Assembly: GCA_964413275.1 (NCBI GenBank)
Contig: CAYPSO010000038.1
Location: 1-40,214, forward strand
Length of the DNA: 40,214 bases
From: JAABRE01 sp964413275
GTDB taxonomy: Bacteria > Cyanobacteriota > Cyanobacteriia > Cyanobacteriales > JAABRE01
Direction of reading: 5' to 3'
Below are positions 1 through 7,223 of this stretch, piece by piece. The notes below the pieces were generated by a model. That model did no database searches. It worked only from the letters and a program-made list of their open reading frames with translations, and was not told the DNA's origin. A program made the position numbers and the translations under genes. The stretch's first letter is position 1, and every line of letters begins with the position of its first letter.

Positions 1-1173
1 GCTATTCCTGAAGATGATACTTTTTTAATTACAATTGTTGACAATAAATTTCATGATTCTAGTCCCAGAGCTTTACCATCTTTATTAGAACCCGGTTCAA
101 TTTTGATGCAAAAGTGGAAAAAAATTGATGAAGAAAATCAAGGAGAAGAAAATAGCTTTGAGTCTGAAATTGGTACAGTTCTTTATAGGGCTAAACCTAT
201 TTTTATAGAAGGAGAAATACAAGGTGTCTTTGTAGCTGCTCACATCACTTCAGGAGAAGAACAAGAAGCATTAGCTAGTTTTCACGTTACCCTTCAAGTA
301 TTATCAGGAGGAATGATCCTTGCTATTATTTTTAGTTGGATAATTTCGGGAGTAATATTAACTCCTTTGAAAACCTTAACTAAGACTGTTCGTGATGTTA
401 GCCAATCGGATCTTAATGAAAGGATTCCTGTGGAGGGAAAGGGAGAAATAGCTGAATTAGCCATAACATTTAATGAGATGATGACTCGTCTTCAAAATAG
501 TTTTGAAACTCAGCGTAATTTTCTCAACGATGTCGGACACGAATTGCGAACTCCTATTACCATTATTCAAGGACATTTGGAGTTAATGGGAGATGATCCT
601 GAAGAACAACATGAAACTCTTGCCCTTGTCTTTGATGAACTAGAGCGCATGAATCGTTTAGTTAACGACTTAATTCTTTTAGCTAGATCTCAACGTCCTG
701 ACTTTTTACAACCAGAAATTTTGGATGTTAGAGCTTTAACTGAAGAATTTTTTCTTAAGGCCAAGGGTATTACTGCCCGTGACTGGCAATTGGTTAATCG
801 AGGAAAGGGAAAAATTTTAGTAGATCGTCAACGTTTAACTCAAGCAATGATGAACCTAATCCAAAATGCCATCCAACATACTAATTCATCCCAAACCATT
901 ACCATTGGCTCAAATCAAGTAGGAAATAAAATTCGATTTTGGGTTCAAGATCAGGGAAAAGGAATAAGTATTGAAGACCGAGAACGCATTTTTCAACGCT
1001 TTGTTAGACTTAATCCTCAAAAGCGTTCTGAAGGTTTAGGACTTGGATTAGCAATTGTTCAAGCCATTGCTTCTGCTCATGGTGGTTCTGTAGAATTAAT
1101 CAGTGAAATCGGAAGCGGATCGACATTTATCTTAGTTTTACCCCTAGAAACTATTGAAAAAAGGAGATTTTGA
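1..1173 (+). CDS. Sensor histidine kinase, 5'-truncated by window edge
   Basis: The frame is open from base 1, so the start lies outside the window and the ATG at 103 is probably internal. The visible order is an extracytoplasmic sensor region, a membrane helix (GGMILAIIFSWIISGVIL, about bases 307-360), a HAMP linker, then HisKA with phospho-accepting His in the H-box GHELRTP (His codon 538-540). An HATPase domain follows, with N-box NLIQNAIQH and G-boxes DQGKGI and GLGLGLAIV. The protein would autophosphorylate and pass phosphate to the regulator encoded immediately downstream, whose start overlaps or nearly touches this stop. The signal sensed is not evident. The kinase half is complete and intact; only the N-terminal sensor is cut. 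Confidence 0.93.
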   Translation, partial: AIPEDDTFLITIVDNKFHDSSPRALPSLLEPGSILMQKWKKIDEENQGEENSFESEIGTVLYRAKPIFIEGEIQGVFVAAHITSGEEQEALASFHVTLQVLSGGMILAIIFSWIISGVILTPLKTLTKTVRDVSQSDLNERIPVEGKGEIAELAITFNEMMTRLQNSFETQRNFLNDVGHELRTPITIIQGHLELMGDDPEEQHETLALVFDELERMNRLVNDLILLARSQRPDFLQPEILDVRALTEEFFLKAKGITARDWQLVNRGKGKILVDRQRLTQAMMNLIQNAIQHTNSSQTITIGSNQVGNKIRFWVQDQGKGISIEDRERIFQRFVRLNPQKRSEGLGLGLAIVQAIASAHGGSVELISEIGSGSTFILVLPLETIEKRRF

Positions 1174-1175
1174 TC

Positions 1176-1844
1176 GTGAATCGCATTTTAATTGTTGAAG
1201 ATGAACCCCGTATTGCTTCTTTTCTGGAAAAAGGACTACGAGCCAATGGCTTTATTACTGGAATTGCTATTAATTCCGATGAAACTATGGATATGGCTCT
1301 GAGTAATAATTTCGATCTTCTCTTACTAGACTTGGGACTTCCGGGTAAAGATGGTTTTACTATTTTACAAGATTTGCGAGGTCAAGGGGCAACATTACCA
1401 ATTATTATCTTAACTGGCCGTGATGAAGTGGAACATAAAGTCACAGGTCTTGAAAATGGTGCGGATGATTATGTAACTAAACCATTTCGCTTTGAAGAAT
1501 TATTAGCAAGGATAAAGCTTCGTTTGCGTAATAATCAACAAAATAATCTTCAGGAGGAGATGCTACTTACAGTAGGAGAATTAGTCATGAATTTACGCAC
1601 CCATGAAGTTACAATTAATGGAAATCGAGTAGAGTTATCAACACGAGAATTTATACTTCTAGAAACTTTGATGCGCCACCGAGGACAAGTTATGAGTCGT
1701 CAACAACTTCTCGATCGCGTTTGGGGCTATGATTACGATCCCGGTTCTAATATTGTAGATGTGTATGTAGGATATTTACGCAAAAAACTAGGTAGTAGTA
1801 TAATTGAAACCTTAAGGGGTGTTGGATATAAATTCAAATTATAA
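1176..1844 (+). CDS. OmpR/PhoB-family response regulator
   Basis: Receiver domain followed by a winged-helix DNA-binding domain, the partner of the upstream kinase. The receiver has the acidic pair ED, phospho-acceptor Asp in LLLLDLGLP, Thr in LTGRD and Lys in TKPF. The C-terminal half carries the OmpR-type recognition region (ELSTREFILLETL, then VDVYVGYLRKKL) and ends RGVGYKFKL. I chose the GTG at 1176, because AAGGAG at 1161-1166 then lies 9 nt upstream. A TTG at 1170 that overlaps the kinase stop would leave only 3 nt. The gene pair is surely co-transcribed. Target genes are not shown by the sequence. Confidence 0.93.
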   Translation: MNRILIVEDEPRIASFLEKGLRANGFITGIAINSDETMDMALSNNFDLLLLDLGLPGKDGFTILQDLRGQGATLPIIILTGRDEVEHKVTGLENGADDYVTKPFRFEELLARIKLRLRNNQQNNLQEEMLLTVGELVMNLRTHEVTINGNRVELSTREFILLETLMRHRGQVMSRQQLLDRVWGYDYDPGSNIVDVYVGYLRKKLGSSIIETLRGVGYKFKL

Positions 1845-1897
1845 GAAAAATCTCATTAAAAATTCATAATTAATTCATGTTAATAATTTAGAATTAG

Positions 1898-1993
1898 TAT
1901 AGCGGTTATCAGTCTTCTGAAGTACAGTAAACTCTTGATTTGCAAAGGGAGTGATGGATGAAAGTGTATCTTACTTGGTTGATAACCGCTATA
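1898..1993. repeat. MITE-like 96-bp element with perfect 14-bp terminal inverted repeats
   Basis: TATAGCGGTTATCA at 1898-1911 is repeated as its exact reverse complement at 1980-1993. The 68 bp between contain no convincing ORF. Both ends start or finish in TA, as expected of IS630/Tc1-type insertions that duplicate a TA target. I infer a small non-autonomous transposon or a relic of a larger IS. It lies between the full-length regulator and the receiver-only gene. Confidence 0.6.
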
Positions 1994-2034
1994 GTATAAA
2001 CAATATAAGTAAAAAATTATAACTTTTTAATTTC

Positions 2035-2376
2035 ATGAGCAGTATTCTTATTGCTGAAGACGAATCGCGCATTGCTGCTTTTATCCAAAAAGGTCTGGAA
2101 AAAAATGGTTTTAAAACTGCGATCGCCTCAGATGGAGAAGAAGCCTTATTGATGGCTCAAAGCGATGACTTTGATCTTCTTCTCCTCGATTTAGGACTTC
2201 CCATTAAAGATGGTTGGACAGTATTAAAAAATTTACGAAGTCAAGGAAAACAAATACCTATAATTATTGTTAGTGCTTTCGATGTTACTAATGAAGTAGC
2301 TGAAGTTGATGACTATATAACTAAGCCTTTTCGCCTTCAAGATTTACTGATGCGGATAAAAGTTCATTTACCATAA
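2035..2376 (+). CDS. Receiver-only response regulator (truncated paralogue of the upstream regulator)
   Basis: 113 residues, just a receiver domain. It begins SSILIAEDESRIAAF and is clearly related to the receiver encoded at 1176-1844 (for example FDLLLLDLGLP in both). The phospho-acceptor Asp52, Ser80 and Lys97 (TKPF) are all present. Compared with the neighbour it lacks about five residues between the Ser/Thr position and the DDY motif, in the alpha4 region. It ends right after the receiver with no DNA-binding domain. It may be a phosphate sink or CheY-like partner for the same kinase, or a decaying duplicate. A MITE-like element separates the two copies, and a strong hairpin follows the stop. 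Confidence 0.75.
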   Translation: MSSILIAEDESRIAAFIQKGLEKNGFKTAIASDGEEALLMAQSDDFDLLLLDLGLPIKDGWTVLKNLRSQGKQIPIIIVSAFDVTNEVAEVDDYITKPFRLQDLLMRIKVHLP

Positions 2377-2379
2377 TTC

Positions 2380-2409
2380 AGTAGGGGCGAACAGCCGTTC
2401 GCCCCTACT
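2380..2409. terminator. Perfect 13-bp hairpin between convergent genes
   Basis: Arms 2380-2392 (AGTAGGGGCGAAC) and 2397-2409 are perfect complements around an AGCC loop. The hairpin follows the receiver gene by 3 nt and precedes the end of the oppositely oriented porin gene at 2429. There is no clear T-run, so it may be a dispersed palindromic repeat doing duty as a bidirectional terminator. Confidence 0.55.
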
Positions 2410-2428
2410 AATTTAAATACGTGAGAGC

Positions 2429-3988
2429 TTAAAAACTAAATGTACTTCTAATGGTCAATACCAAAATATCCCTATTGTTATTGTTATGATTGGGAGCACT
2501 AATCCAAATTAAACCAGGAGTAATGGAAATTTTATCGTTGAGTTGGTAGCGATACAAAGCTTCTAAGTGTAAAGAAATATCTGGATCGTTTCTTCTCCCA
2601 TCTATGGTAAAGCCACTCGTTCCAATTAACCGAGGTTCTTGACCAATAATGAAACCTAATAAGTCACCTTCCCGAACAAAATCCTCAAAGGCTAATGTCA
2701 TAGCATAATTCAACACCTCAGCCTTTCCAAGATTCAGGACAGTCGCATCGGTAAAGCCAACCCAACCACCAAGAATAAAGTTAGAATTTATTTCCCAAGA
2801 AGCCTCTAAACTATAGGAATTAGCTATCACTGGACGGTTAAGATCGATTTGCGATCGCAAACTACCAGTTCCTGTACTTAAATTAGAATCATTATAGGAA
2901 TGGAGATAAAGCAATCCCAAGGTAAAGCGATCGTTTGGCTCAATTTCTAGCTGAACCGCAGCACTATAGTCACCATTAAATAAACCATCACCAACACTAC
3001 TTTTTTCTGGTTCCCCAACATAATAACCTAAGCCTAATTCAATCTCATCGTTAAATTTGTATGTCAGACCAAAACCACCACTTTCAATTAATCTATAAAC
3101 AGAATTTTTGCGACCAAAGCGGGAAATTGCTCCTGTTCCTGTTTTACTAAAGATGGGATTAATAGTATTGACATCATCTCCAGATGAAGCTACAAAAATA
3201 CTTATTTGTTTGCCAATGGGAAATAAATAAGACAAGTTGCTTAATTCAAAATCATTATTTGTATTGGTACTAAATCCCAAACGACCTTCATTAGTAATTT
3301 TTCTAACAAAAGAAAATTCCTCAAAATTTCCATTGGATAGACCTATTTTTAATTTATCTTTACCTGTAAAACTACTGGTTAAATTTAACTTGGCTCGGTG
3401 TTGCAAGGTAAGAGTACCATCGGTATTATCTCCAAAATCATCACTGACACCAACAATAACTTCACCAGATAGTTTAGTTGTAGGAGAAAACTGTCGCTCT
3501 TCTAGTTGTTGTATTTGAGTATCTAATTTTTCGATACGGCCACTCGTTCCTCGGCTTGAAAAGCCGAGGCTTGCGAGTGACCGCCTTCCGCGGTTATTTA
3601 AAATCGCTAATTCTGTGGCAAAATCAGCTTTTAAGCGTTGTAATGTCTCCCCATCTATGGGACTAAGATTTTCAGTTTTTGATTGATCAAGATGCTCTAA
3701 AACTCCATAGAGTCCAAGGGCAAATTCAGAGCGAGTGATGGATTGATTACCTCGAAATATTTCCTGAGAATGACCAGAAATTCCTTCTAAACGCTCAATT
3801 AAAGATTTTAAAGCTTGAAACGCCCAATCCGTAGGTTGAACGTCTGCAAGTTGAGAAACTGAAGGAAATTCTGTTGTAGATGTAATCAAGTTCAACTGAG
3901 AAGTTGAGGAACAATTTGATAAGTTTTGTTGGACTTGCTCTAGGGCTTGTTCCTGCATCAAAAAACTTGTTTCCAAGAAGCAAAACAT
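2429..3988 (-). CDS. SLH-domain/OprB-type outer-membrane porin, no recognisable signal peptide
   Basis: 519 residues of the cyanobacterial SLH-porin family, which form outer-membrane beta-barrels anchored to peptidoglycan. An SLH domain lies at about residues 45-100 (VQPTDWAFQALKSLIERL, then IFRGNQSITRSEFA). A short coiled coil follows (RIEKLDTQIQQLEERQF), then the barrel, ending in the aromatic residue typical of outer-membrane proteins (TIRSTFSF). Two oddities are visible. An in-frame stop at 3998-4000 limits the start to MFCFLETS, which is not a signal peptide. An 18-residue segment at the SLH/coiled-coil junction is encoded by a palindromic element (3539-3592). The gene starts 5 nt after the glycosyltransferase stop without a Shine-Dalgarno. 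The family is certain; function of this copy is doubtful. Confidence 0.85.
   Translation of the reverse strand: MFCFLETSFLMQEQALEQVQQNLSNCSSTSQLNLITSTTEFPSVSQLADVQPTDWAFQALKSLIERLEGISGHSQEIFRGNQSITRSEFALGLYGVLEHLDQSKTENLSPIDGETLQRLKADFATELAILNNRGRRSLASLGFSSRGTSGRIEKLDTQIQQLEERQFSPTTKLSGEVIVGVSDDFGDNTDGTLTLQHRAKLNLTSSFTGKDKLKIGLSNGNFEEFSFVRKITNEGRLGFSTNTNNDFELSNLSYLFPIGKQISIFVASSGDDVNTINPIFSKTGTGAISRFGRKNSVYRLIESGGFGLTYKFNDEIELGLGYYVGEPEKSSVGDGLFNGDYSAAVQLEIEPNDRFTLGLLYLHSYNDSNLSTGTGSLRSQIDLNRPVIANSYSLEASWEINSNFILGGWVGFTDATVLNLGKAEVLNYAMTLAFEDFVREGDLLGFIIGQEPRLIGTSGFTIDGRRNDPDISLHLEALYRYQLNDKISITPGLIWISAPNHNNNNRDILVLTIRSTFSF
3539..3592. repeat. 54-bp palindromic element inserted in frame in the porin gene
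   Basis: CACTCG (3541-3546) pairs with CGAGTG (3574-3579), and CCTCGGCTT (3549-3557) with AAGCCGAGG (3561-3569). Removing exactly 54 nt rejoins NN to RIEKLD, the sequence expected in this porin family. The insert codes 18 residues without a stop, comparable in behaviour to Rickettsia palindromic elements. It is far more GC-rich than its surroundings and shares TCGCAAGCC (minus strand) with the repeat at 33333-33427. Confidence 0.7.
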
Positions 3989-3993
3989 ATGAT

Positions 3994-5268
3994 TTAGTTA
4001 ACAACCAACTCAGGATTCTGAACAATGAACTCAGAACTTACTAACTTTTGATAAATTTCCACTAAATCGTCGTTAAGTCCATTCATATCATATTTTTTTC
4101 TTACTTGGGCGCAACCAGCTTCCCCAAACTTTTTCCATATTTCTGGATGTTCGATAAAATACAGGAGTTTTTGTGCGATCGCATCGGCATCCCTTTCAGG
4201 GACTAGAAAACCAGATACTCCATCTTCCACCAGTTCAGGGATACCGCCATGATAGGTACTAATAACAGGTAATCCCATGGCCATGGCTTCTTTTAAGGTA
4301 TTAACAGGGGCATCCTGATTACCATCGCTGGCGGTGACACTAGGAGCTACAAATAAATGGCAACTATCAAGAATTTCGATAATTTCCTCTTGTTGTTTCC
4401 ATCCCATTAGCTTGACAATAGAACTTAATCCCAATTCATCAATCAAGTTTTGCAAGCTAGTTTTAAGAGGGCCATCTCCAATAATATAGAATTCAAGATT
4501 AGAGTAAACTTGAGCTACTTGTGCAACTGCTCCAATGGCATACTCAATTCCTTTTTTTTCCACTAAACGCCCAGTGGTAGCAATTCGTACCAAATTATCA
4601 ACGGGAAAATATCGAGGTTGAAAGGTAAATTTTTGACAATCTAGTCCCGAACCATGAACTACAATTTTTTCAGGATTGCAGCCCAGGTTAATTGCTCGAC
4701 GACGGAAAAATTCACAATTGGCGAGGAAAAAATCACCTTCAGTAAACAGTTGCTCGTAAACATTTTCCCCCTGTTCTTGTACATGACGACTAATATCAAT
4801 ACCTCGGAAGATAGTGACTAATTTACCTTGAAGAAATCCTCCTTGACGAAACATAAGTGCAGCAGGTCCAATAGTACCAAACTGACAGTGAATCACATCA
4901 TAAGGTTGAGCATCCAAAAAAGCGATCGCCCGATAAATTCGTTTCCAAGGTTCAGAAGTTTTTCCATATTTAGCTTCATTAAGAAATTGCAAGCAGGATA
5001 GGGAATTTTTGTGTAAGTTAGCTAATAATAACCAAATTCCCTTCAAAGTGCACAAAAAAGGATTTTCTGGTCTTTCTGGCGTATAGTAAGTTCTCTCTAG
5101 TAAACCATATTCTTCAACTATTGGATGCACTTTATCAGTACCTTGGGGATGACCATTAAGAGCATGAATATAAACCTCATGGCCGCGATCAAGTAAACCA
5201 GTAATTTGATTTAGGATAAAGGCTTCCGAGAGAACCGGAAACCGCCAAACAAGGAAAGCAATTTTCAT
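3994..5268 (-). CDS. Glycosyltransferase family 4 (GT-B fold), copy A
   Basis: 424 residues. The N-terminal Rossmann half begins MKIAFLVWRFPVLSEAFILN. The C-terminal donor-binding half has GRLVEKKGIEYA, an IIGDGPL strand and the GT4 acidic motif EAMAMGLPVISTYHGGIPE. The enzyme should transfer a sugar from a nucleotide donor to a cytoplasmic-side acceptor; the sugar cannot be told. It is strikingly similar to, and the same length as, the product of 7224-8498, so the two arose by duplication. It begins 6 nt after the GT2 stop, within the probable nine-gene minus-strand operon. Confidence 0.93.
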   Translation of the reverse strand: MKIAFLVWRFPVLSEAFILNQITGLLDRGHEVYIHALNGHPQGTDKVHPIVEEYGLLERTYYTPERPENPFLCTLKGIWLLLANLHKNSLSCLQFLNEAKYGKTSEPWKRIYRAIAFLDAQPYDVIHCQFGTIGPAALMFRQGGFLQGKLVTIFRGIDISRHVQEQGENVYEQLFTEGDFFLANCEFFRRRAINLGCNPEKIVVHGSGLDCQKFTFQPRYFPVDNLVRIATTGRLVEKKGIEYAIGAVAQVAQVYSNLEFYIIGDGPLKTSLQNLIDELGLSSIVKLMGWKQQEEIIEILDSCHLFVAPSVTASDGNQDAPVNTLKEAMAMGLPVISTYHGGIPELVEDGVSGFLVPERDADAIAQKLLYFIEHPEIWKKFGEAGCAQVRKKYDMNGLNDDLVEIYQKLVSSEFIVQNPELVVN

Positions 5269-5273
5269 AGTTC

Positions 5274-5294
5274 GTTATTTGTTATTTGTTATTT
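5274..5294. repeat. Three tandem GTTATTT heptamers
   Basis: GTTATTT occurs three times in register at 5274-5280, 5281-5287 and 5288-5294. The tract supplies the last codons and stop of the GT2 gene and ends 6 nt from the next start. It belongs to the short tandem heptamer repeats common in cyanobacterial intergenic DNA. Confidence 0.8.
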
Positions 5295-6282
5295 GTTGTC
5301 TGGTATAGCTTTCAGTAAGATAGTGATTGAGTTTTCTCTCCCAACGTTTGAGAACTTTTGTTAATGGCTTATATTCATTCCCAAAGGTTAAACTGCGGCT
5401 CAGGGGTTTGACCGTTGTACCTTGACGTCGCCCACTAAGTTTTTTATATTTAGCTTTAAAATAACCATCTTCTGCCAAATCCCATTTTTCTCGTAGGCGA
5501 TTGAAACTAGCGATTTTCCAAGCATCACTCCAACGCAGCATAAAGAAATGTAGATCGCTTAATTCTAAAGGAGGCCCGGGAACATAAGTAACAAGTGCAG
5601 CAGGCTCAAAATAAATACTACCACCAGTTTGAGCTACCATCATACAGAAATCTAAATGTTCTTTAGTATTTAATATGGCTTCGTCGAGTTTACCGCCAAT
5701 GGACTGAAAAATTTCTCGCCGTACTAAAACACAATGGAATTCTGCCAATTCGGTTTGAGTACGTTGAAGATTAGGACGAACATCAACAACTTGTTTTCCT
5801 TGCAGATACATTTTTTCCCGTAAATGCCTCCTACCATAAATATCAGTAACAATGTGAGATTCACCGCCAGCAAAGTGAATGCGAGTGTGTACTGGTTCTT
5901 TTTCACACATGAGTGGGCCAACAATACTCCCTCCTGTTTCTTCAGCACAGGTAACTAAAGCTTTTAGCCAGCCTGTTGTGAAAATCACATCATTGTCACA
6001 GAAAACAACATATTTGGTATCCACATGACTTAAACCAATATTTCGAGCCTGATTGGGGGAAAGGTAATAATTTGTTCTGATAATTTGGAAATTCTTTTCT
6101 TTGGCTTGCTGTTTTAGGTAACGACTCACTTTAGCAGGTGAATTGCCATCAACATAGATTAGCTTAAAGGGATATTCCGTATATTGGTAAAGGCTTTCTA
6201 AGGAAGCTTCAGTGCAGCTAAAGCGTTCCCGGGGAACGATAACAATAGTAACTTGGGGTTCTTGTTTTGCTGATAATTCCAT
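5275..6282 (-). CDS. Glycosyltransferase family 2
   Basis: 335 residues. The GT-A nucleotide-sugar binding half starts TIVIVPRERFSCTEASLESL. Its first conserved Asp is in YVDGNSP and the DxD-type metal site is in VVFCDNDVIF. Further on are HFAGGES and the acceptor-side region LDFCMMVAQTGGSIYFEP. The C-terminal 90 residues are basic and may bind membrane or partner proteins. No transmembrane helices are evident, so it should work at the cytoplasmic face. It lies between the sulfotransferase gene (37 nt upstream) and GT4 copy A (6 nt downstream). The C-terminal residues (QQITNNK) come from a heptamer repeat. Donor and acceptor are unknown. Confidence 0.9.
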   Translation of the reverse strand: MELSAKQEPQVTIVIVPRERFSCTEASLESLYQYTEYPFKLIYVDGNSPAKVSRYLKQQAKEKNFQIIRTNYYLSPNQARNIGLSHVDTKYVVFCDNDVIFTTGWLKALVTCAEETGGSIVGPLMCEKEPVHTRIHFAGGESHIVTDIYGRRHLREKMYLQGKQVVDVRPNLQRTQTELAEFHCVLVRREIFQSIGGKLDEAILNTKEHLDFCMMVAQTGGSIYFEPAALVTYVPGPPLELSDLHFFMLRWSDAWKIASFNRLREKWDLAEDGYFKAKYKKLSGRRQGTTVKPLSRSLTFGNEYKPLTKVLKRWERKLNHYLTESYTRQQITNNK

Positions 6283-6319
6283 GTTTAATTCTCCTATTTT
6301 TTTTTCAATTGATAATTTT

Positions 6320-7195
6320 TTATTGAGCTATTGATAGCTGATAGTTCCATCGCAACATGGCATCTTTGGCAATATTTTCCACAGTGGCTATCTCAACAGT
6401 AGAAAGTTGCGATCGCCATCGCTCGATTCGCTCAGTAGTAGGTGATTGATTAGCCAGCCGATTAGAGCCTTTTTTGGGATTGTGATGGGCAACAATTACT
6501 TTTTCAGCTATCTGAGTGCGATCGCCAATCATCTGAGGACAAAATTCCTCTGCCAAAAATTCACAGAGTTTTCTCATTTGAACCTCAGTATCTGATACTA
6601 ATTCCTCGTATTTAAGCATTTGAACTCTGTCATCTTTGCACCATTTTTCTTGAAAACTAAGGATACTTTCGCACCATTGCATCGCACAATCTTCGACGGT
6701 GTGATTTTTCCAACGCTCAACAGTTGAGACAACAACAGCTCTAGGATCTCGTACCATCCAGATAATTCGGGCTTGAGGATACCAATCTAATAGTATGTCT
6801 AGATATTGGTAATGTTGAGGAGTTTTTTCTGCCCAACGGGATTTGTTCATACTAGAAGCCAGAACTTCCATGAGGCAAGTAAATATGGTTTTTAGATCTA
6901 TTTGTTTTGAAGCTAAAATTTTTTCTTGCACCATTATAGGATTGGTAACAATATTAGAAAAGCGATCGCTAGAACTAAAATCTTGCCAAAAGGTTTCAAA
7001 ATTCTCACTCTTGTTTAAATCTAAATTGTGATATGTTTTCCACCATTGTGAAAGAAAATGAGTCTCACGGGATACGACAATGTTGGGATGAACTGATAAC
7101 ATTGAACGTAGTAAAGTAGTTCCAGAACGAGGTACTCCCACAATAAAAATAGGATTGATACTGCTGGTATTTTCTTGATTATTTAAGCTTTCCAT
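6320..7195 (-). CDS. Sulfotransferase family protein (PAPS-dependent)
   Basis: 291 residues. The 5'-phosphosulfate-binding loop is VGVPRSGTTLLRSML (about residues 18-32). The 3'-phosphate-binding region is MVRDPRAVVVSTVERW (about 150-165). Family knowledge: such enzymes move sulfate from PAPS to a hydroxyl or amine. Placed between GT4 and GT2 genes with 28 and 37 nt gaps, it most likely sulfates a sugar of the glycan built by this operon. No membrane segment is visible, so the reaction should be cytoplasmic. Acting on a lipid or peptide instead cannot be excluded. Confidence 0.9.
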   Translation of the reverse strand: MESLNNQENTSSINPIFIVGVPRSGTTLLRSMLSVHPNIVVSRETHFLSQWWKTYHNLDLNKSENFETFWQDFSSSDRFSNIVTNPIMVQEKILASKQIDLKTIFTCLMEVLASSMNKSRWAEKTPQHYQYLDILLDWYPQARIIWMVRDPRAVVVSTVERWKNHTVEDCAMQWCESILSFQEKWCKDDRVQMLKYEELVSDTEVQMRKLCEFLAEEFCPQMIGDRTQIAEKVIVAHHNPKKGSNRLANQSPTTERIERWRSQLSTVEIATVENIAKDAMLRWNYQLSIAQ

Positions 7196-7223
7196 TGGTT
7201 AAATGATTCTCCTGCAAAATAAA

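Noticed and set aside
3795..4025. 76-residue minus-strand ORF as a separate gene
   Set aside because: It overlaps both the glycosyltransferase end and the porin start in another frame. Only its first 20 residues are of interest, as a possible frameshifted porin N-terminus.
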